A stretch of DNA of 8,659 nucleotides, from NCBI GenBank assembly GCA_026388915.1, contig JAPLIW010000473.1:1-8659 (forward strand). The letters are read 5' to 3'. Position 1 is the first letter of the stretch, and every line of letters starts with the position of its first letter. Shown in pieces: positions 4,828 through 8,659 of the stretch. The notes under the pieces were generated by a model. The model did no database searches. It was not told the origin of the DNA and saw only the letters and a program-made list of their open reading frames with translations. Position numbers and translations under genes: made by a program. The stretch comes from Deltaproteobacteria bacterium. Its GTDB lineage: Bacteria > Desulfobacterota > SM23-61.

Positions 4828-6969
4828 CTATTTTTCCCCCATAACCTCGCGGATCTTCTGGGACAGCTCTTTAATGCCGAAGGGTTTCTGGATAAACCCG
4901 TTGCATCCGCGGGACATGATCTGGGAGGCCTCTCCATCGATGCTGTAGCCGGAGGAGAGAACGACCTTCACTCCGGGTTGAATGGCCCGCAGCGAATCGA
5001 AGACCTTTCCCCCTCCCATCCCCGGCATGATCATGTCCAGGATCACGATATCGATCCGTTCCCGGTTCTTCTTGAAGACCTCGACCGCCTCTTCGCCCCC
5101 GCGGGCCACGAGCACTTTAAACCCGGTCAGGATGAGCGCCTTTTCGATCACTTCGACAATGGTCTCCTCGTCATCGACCAGAAGAACCGTTTCTTTCCCG
5201 CCCAGGATTTCTCCGGGCAGCTTTTTCTCTTCCGCAATCTCCATCTCGGATGCGGGGAGATAAATATGGAAGGAGGTCCCGTGGCCCGCTTCGCTGTAGA
5301 CCGTGATGAACCCCCCATGGTTCTTGACGATGCCGTAAACCGAAGCCAGGCCCAGGCCCGTTCCCCGGCCCATCTCCTTGGTGGTAAAGAAGGGTTCGAA
5401 GATTCGGTCCGCGGTCTTCTTGTCCATCCCGACCCCGGAATCCCGGACCGATATGCGGACGTATCTTCCCGGCTGCACGGCAAAGGGTTTTATGTAGTCC
5501 GGCCCGAGAGTGATGTTTTGGGTCTCCAGATAGAGGTTTCCCCCTTCCTGCATGGCCTGCCAGGCATTCACGTAGAGGTTCAGGAGGACCTGCTCGATCT
5601 GATTCCGGTCCACCTCCACCGGCCAGATCTTTTCCTGGTATTTGCGGAAAACCTTGATTTCCTTTTTGGTGCGTTCAAACATGCTGGAGCTTCGCTGGAC
5701 GATTTGATTCAGTTCGGTGGCCTTGACTTCATACTTTCCCCGGCGGGCAAACGCCAGGAGCTGCCTGGCCAGGTTGGCCCCGCTCTTCACCTGCTCTTCA
5801 ATCTTCTTCAGGCTCTCATAGTGGGGGTGGCTGGAATCCAGGTCAAAGAGCATCAGGGAGATATGACCCTGGATCCCCATCAGGATATTGTTGAAGTCGT
5901 GGGCAATGCCCCCGGCCAGGGTTCCGACGGCTTCCATTTTCTGGGCCATCTGGAACTGGGCTTCCAGCTTTTTTTCCTGGGTGAGATCCCGGGCGAAATG
6001 CAGCGTCGCCGGCCGCCCCTCCCAGGTAATGGGGACCGAATTCATCTGGACCCAAAGGATCTCTCCGGATTTGTTCAGGTAACGGTAGGCCTGGGGCCCG
6101 GGAATAATTTCCCCCTGTATTCTCCGTCCGTGTCGCTCCAGGGCGATCTCGCGATCGTCGGGGTGGATGAGTTCAGCGAAAGGCGTTCGGGTGATCTCTT
6201 CGGCGGTAAGTCCGGAAAGAGCAATGGCCCGGCCATTGGCGAACTTGATCTTTTCATCCTGAAGGATAAAAATCGCCTCGGCCGCGTTCTCCACCAGGGT
6301 GCGGTATTTTTCTTCGGAGACCCTCAAGGCTTCTTCGGCCCGCCGCACTCCGGCATAGAGCCGGGAATTGGCAATGGCCCCGGCCACTTGAGCCGCGATT
6401 CCTTCGGCCAGGCTGATATCTGAAGAGGAGTAGACATCGGGCTGTCTCGATCCGATGTTGAGAACCCCGATGACCTGATTCTGGGAAATCAAGGGAATCA
6501 ATAGGCTGGAACGGAACCCGGCCTCAAAGACAGGGGCCAGGGCGGGAAAGCGGGCAGCCACCTCCGCCCGGTTTCCTTCTCGAACCCATAGCGTGGACCT
6601 CGAGCCGAGGACCTCTTCCGCTCCGCTCCCCGCCAGGGGAACGACGGTTCCCGCCTGCCGTTCGGGCACATCCTCTCCGGAGACATAGGCGTGGGTGAAA
6701 CTATATTCCTGGAGATTGATGAGGTTGACGGAAATCCGGTCGAAGGGAATTAAAGTTTTTACCTCCCGGGCAAAGCGCTCATAGACTTCATCAATGTTGA
6801 GCGTTGACCCGATGATCCGGCTGATCTCCATCAGGCGCCGGTACCGTTCATCGCGGTGAAGGAGCTCTTCCTCTTTCGCTTTCATCCGGGAGAGAGCTTC
6901 CTCCAGCTCGGTCAGGCGAAAGCGCACCTCGACCGGCAGTTGATCTGGCTTCTTCTTATCACCCTTCAT
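4828..6969 (-). CDS. Cytosolic hybrid sensor histidine kinase (GAF-PAS-HisKA-HATPase-receiver)
   Basis: 713 residues. The ATG at 6969 is preceded by AGGAGA (6981-6976) with a 6-nt gap. Order of domains: a charged coiled-coil start (about 12-45); GAF (about 46-205, with RSSLLIPLISQNQVIGVLNIG); PAS (about 218-335, with LVENAAEAIFILQD and HPDDRE); dimerisation/phosphoacceptor domain with IAHDFNN, H357; ATPase domain with N-box NLYVNAWQAM (N464, N468), G1 DSGVGM (510-515), F-box IFEPFFTT (523-530) and G2 GRGTGLGL (534-541); receiver (about 592-713) with acidic pair D599/D600, phosphoacceptor D645, S672/S673 and K695. Every catalytic residue is present, so an active kinase with an H357 to D645 relay is expected. 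There is no membrane helix, so it senses an internal signal. No DNA-binding regulator or phosphotransfer protein is encoded nearby, so its output target is unknown. It is the first gene of the cluster with DUF456. Confidence 0.93.
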   Translation of the reverse strand: MKGDKKKPDQLPVEVRFRLTELEEALSRMKAKEEELLHRDERYRRLMEISRIIGSTLNIDEVYERFAREVKTLIPFDRISVNLINLQEYSFTHAYVSGEDVPERQAGTVVPLAGSGAEEVLGSRSTLWVREGNRAEVAARFPALAPVFEAGFRSSLLIPLISQNQVIGVLNIGSRQPDVYSSSDISLAEGIAAQVAGAIANSRLYAGVRRAEEALRVSEEKYRTLVENAAEAIFILQDEKIKFANGRAIALSGLTAEEITRTPFAELIHPDDREIALERHGRRIQGEIIPGPQAYRYLNKSGEILWVQMNSVPITWEGRPATLHFARDLTQEKKLEAQFQMAQKMEAVGTLAGGIAHDFNNILMGIQGHISLMLFDLDSSHPHYESLKKIEEQVKSGANLARQLLAFARRGKYEVKATELNQIVQRSSSMFERTKKEIKVFRKYQEKIWPVEVDRNQIEQVLLNLYVNAWQAMQEGGNLYLETQNITLGPDYIKPFAVQPGRYVRISVRDSGVGMDKKTADRIFEPFFTTKEMGRGTGLGLASVYGIVKNHGGFITVYSEAGHGTSFHIYLPASEMEIAEEKKLPGEILGGKETVLLVDDEETIVEVIEKALILTGFKVLVARGGEEAVEVFKKNRERIDIVILDMIMPGMGGGKVFDSLRAIQPGVKVVLSSGYSIDGEASQIMSRGCNGFIQKPFGIKELSQKIREVMGEK

Positions 6970-7070
6970 GGGGGATCTCCTGGGGAAGATCCAGGGACCG
7001 GGTTCCGGAGTTCACCTCTCTCCATCCCGCCCCGGGGTTAGGGGGTCTCACCGTAGATCCTATTTTTTCC

Positions 7071-7099
7071 ATTTTACCCCATTTAGCCAAAAATTCCAA
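7071..7099 (-). promoter_or_regulatory. Sigma-70-type promoter of the kinase-DUF456 cluster
   Basis: On the minus strand TTGGAA (7099-7094), a 17-bp spacer and TAAAAT (7076-7071) match consensus at 4/6 and 5/6. Transcription would start near 7064, leaving a leader of about 95 nt before the ATG at 6969. The -35 box is the centre of a perfect palindrome. Confidence 0.6.
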
Positions 7100-7105
7100 T
7101 TTTTG
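7088..7105. promoter_or_regulatory. Perfect 18-bp palindrome, candidate operator over the kinase -35 box
   Basis: CAAAAATT-CC-AATTTTTG has two perfect 8-bp half-sites around a 2-bp centre and covers the -35 box of the kinase promoter, a position suited to a dimeric repressor. It lies inside a wider inverted pair, CCGTAGA (7051-7057) and TCTACGG (7119-7125). It sits in the 422-bp gap between the divergent kinase and amidohydrolase genes, which otherwise shows only their promoters. No regulator gene is nearby. Confidence 0.5.
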
Positions 7106-7247
7106 ACTCTATACCATTTCTACGGCGGATAAAACAGCAAAGGGTCCCAAATCTGGGATCTCCTCATTAGATTCTTATCGGCATTTTGTGGGGTTTACCC
7201 AAGGAATCCCATGGTTTTCCTCCCTTGAGCGGAGAGAGGAAATTTGA

Positions 7248-7277
7248 TTGACAAGAAAGGGTAGAATCCTGCTAAAT
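7248..7277 (+). promoter_or_regulatory. Candidate promoter for the M20 amidohydrolase gene
   Basis: A consensus -35 box TTGACA (7248-7253) is followed at 18 bp by CTAAAT (7272-7277), preceded by TG. The -10 box is weak. The predicted start near 7284 leaves a leader of about 108 nt before the ATG at 7392. Confidence 0.45.
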
Positions 7278-7377
7278 GTCTGATTGGGGGCTTTTGGCCC
7301 TGGGTCGCTAAAAAATCCCCTGGATGCAGGCAGCATTTACCCTTGGAGTTCAATTCACGAATCCCTTTTCGATGGCC

Positions 7378-7384
7378 AAAGGAG
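7378..7384 (+). promoter_or_regulatory. Ribosome binding site that fixes the amidohydrolase start
   Basis: AAAGGAG lies 7 nt before the ATG at 7392. This decides against an in-frame TTG at 7284, which has no Shine-Dalgarno and would add 36 unrelated-looking residues. Confidence 0.8.
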
Positions 7385-7391
7385 CGCTTTC

Positions 7392-8630
7392 ATGAATTTC
7401 AAAGATCTCAGAATCAACGGTCAACGCCTGAAATCTACGATTGAAGAATTGGCCAAGATCGGAGGAACCCCTGGCGGCGGAATGCACCGGTTGTCCCTGA
7501 CCGACGCAGATAAGAAGGCCAGGGATTTGTTGGTTCAATGGATGCGCGAGATTCAGCTGGAAATCAGCATCGACGAAATGGGCAACATCTTTGGAAAAAA
7601 ACGCGGGGGAAAAGACGATTTACCCTTGGTCCTGAGCGGGTCCCACCTGGATACCCAGCCTTTCGGGGGACGATTTGACGGAATCCTGGGGGTCACCGGG
7701 GCACTGGAGGCTCTTCGGGTCCTCCGGGAGAACCGCATGGAGACTCGGAGAACTGTGGCCATGGTGAATTGGACGGACGAAGAGGGCACGCGCTTTGCCC
7801 CGGCGATGCTCGGCTCCGGGGTCTGGACCGGCAAGTTTGACCGCGATTGGGCCTACAGCCGGCCCGACGTGCAGGGAATAAAGTTTGGAGAAGAACTGGA
7901 AAGGATCGGGTATCGAGGCCAGGCGCCTGCCCGGAACTGGCCGGTCCATGCCTACTTCGAATACCATATCGAACAGGGACCCGTGCTGGAGAAAATCGGC
8001 AAGCGGATCGGAGTCCCGAAGGGGATTCTGGGGATTATCTGGTATGACGTCTGGGTCGAGGGAAAAGCCAATCAGGCCGGCCCCACCCCCATGGATGCCC
8101 GCAACGACGCCCTGGTGGCGGCGGCGGAAATGGTTCTGAAATTGAACAAACTTCCCGGGAAGATGGGCGGGGATATGGTAACTACAGTGGGGGAGATCCA
8201 CAACTCCCCCAATTCACGAAATATCATCCCGGACCGGGTGCGCTTTACCGTCGATATCCGTTCCTGGGATGACGGTCTCAAGAAGAAAGCGGCGGAAGAG
8301 CTGGAGAAGGAGTTTGCGGGGATTTCTCGGAGGCGGGGATGCCCGGTCAGGATGGAGGTCATCTGGGATATCCCCCACACGGTTTTTGACCCCAACCTGG
8401 CGCAGAGAGTTGAAAAGACCGCCCGGCAACTGGGTTACTCCGGTCATTCCATGGTGAGCGGAGCCGGACACGACGCCGCATACGTAAACCAGGTCGCACC
8501 CACGGCGATGATATTTGTCCCCAGCATGGGCGGTCGCAGCCACGTGGAAGTCGAAAACACCAGTTGGGAAGACTGCGAAGCAGGGGCCAATGTCCTGCTT
8601 CATTGCCTTCTCCGGTCGGCCAATGAGTAA
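7392..8630 (+). CDS. M20-family Zn-dependent amidohydrolase (allantoate amidohydrolase / N-carbamoyl-L-amino-acid hydrolase / beta-ureidopropionase group)
   Basis: 412 residues, the usual length of this group, which hydrolyses the N-carbamoyl or ureido C-N bond of allantoate, N-carbamoyl amino acids or N-carbamoyl-beta-alanine, releasing ammonia and CO2. The two-metal site is complete: H85 in SGSHLDT, D96 in GRFDG, E130/E131 in WTDEEG, H192 in EYHIEQGP and H384 in GGRSHVE; SGAGHDA (H360) is also present. The start of the mature fold reads IGGTPGGGMHRLSLTDADKK, typical of the family. The lid/dimerisation domain (about 205-325) has GKANQAGPTPMDARNDAL, where relatives usually have HAG(T/P)TPM; here the histidine is Q228. 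Substrate choice cannot be fixed from sequence, so no gene symbol is given. It is cytosolic, with no signal peptide. It is divergent from the kinase cluster; no pyrimidine, allantoin or hydantoin pathway partner is visible within the window. Confidence 0.9.
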   Translation: MNFKDLRINGQRLKSTIEELAKIGGTPGGGMHRLSLTDADKKARDLLVQWMREIQLEISIDEMGNIFGKKRGGKDDLPLVLSGSHLDTQPFGGRFDGILGVTGALEALRVLRENRMETRRTVAMVNWTDEEGTRFAPAMLGSGVWTGKFDRDWAYSRPDVQGIKFGEELERIGYRGQAPARNWPVHAYFEYHIEQGPVLEKIGKRIGVPKGILGIIWYDVWVEGKANQAGPTPMDARNDALVAAAEMVLKLNKLPGKMGGDMVTTVGEIHNSPNSRNIIPDRVRFTVDIRSWDDGLKKKAAEELEKEFAGISRRRGCPVRMEVIWDIPHTVFDPNLAQRVEKTARQLGYSGHSMVSGAGHDAAYVNQVAPTAMIFVPSMGGRSHVEVENTSWEDCEAGANVLLHCLLRSANE

Positions 8631-8659
8631 AGGACTCCGTCTTCCCCCATAGAGATTAC

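Noticed and set aside
4179..4844. A 221-codon open frame on the + strand opposite DUF456
   Set aside because: It is rich in Gln, Arg, Gly, Pro and His with no hydrophobic core, as expected for the antisense of a Leu/Gly-rich membrane protein gene.
4711..6423. A 570-codon open frame on the + strand opposite the histidine kinase
   Set aside because: The minus strand encodes a kinase with every catalytic motif in place. The + frame is its antisense shadow in G+C-rich DNA; it has no ribosome site and reads as a Pro/Gly/His/Asp-rich sequence with no recognisable domain.
7284..7391. TTG start adding 36 residues to the amidohydrolase
   Set aside because: There is no Shine-Dalgarno at the TTG and the predicted transcript start falls about there; AAAGGAG before the ATG at 7392 is a clear start signal.
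7620..8201. A 193-codon open frame on the - strand opposite the amidohydrolase
   Set aside because: It lies entirely inside a well-supported gene on the other strand and has no motifs or start signals.
8631..8659. Terminator after the amidohydrolase
   Set aside because: Only 29 bases remain after the stop codon and no stem-loop is visible in them.

Overview
The window looks like a bacterial chromosome segment of moderately high G+C, most plausibly from a Deltaproteobacteria/Desulfobacterota-type genome. The grounds are style rather than a marker gene: an HDFNN-type GAF-PAS hybrid histidine kinase, a DUF456 membrane protein, a small four-cysteine 'CxxCrhFfVTWD' protein, an oxalate/formate-antiporter-like MFS carrier and an IS1380-like insertion sequence. 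No rRNA, tRNA or CRISPR is visible.

Layout. Positions 1-536 hold the 5' end of an insertion sequence whose transposase runs leftward off the window. Next come a secreted cupin (610-1080, +) and directly behind it a decayed, frameshifted 3' end of a DUF1080 (3-keto-disaccharide hydrolase domain) gene (about 1112-1287, +). A small acidic-tailed protein of unknown function (1486-1785, -) lies downstream of the MFS carrier (2137-3450, -). The gene-free stretch between them (1786-2136) holds the most unusual object here: eight copies of an 11-nt sequence in two mirror-image sets of four, separated by hairpins whose stems differ in sequence but stay self-complementary. A second small cupin (3636-3971, +) is divergent from the MFS gene. 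A leftward cluster follows: hybrid histidine kinase (4828-6969), DUF456 protein (4320-4808) and the four-cysteine protein (4055-4237). Divergent from it is an M20-type amidohydrolase of the allantoate amidohydrolase / N-carbamoyl-L-amino-acid hydrolase group (7392-8630, +).

How the genes may work together. The carrier, the two cupins, the DUF1080 remnant and the amidohydrolase suggest scavenging of small organic acids, sugars or ureido compounds, but no complete pathway is present. The kinase is cytosolic, with its own receiver domain and no output regulator nearby. Its promoter has a perfect 18-bp palindrome over the -35 box, so the kinase-hydrolase intergenic region looks like a control point.

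All assignments are from reading motifs by eye; no database search was run.
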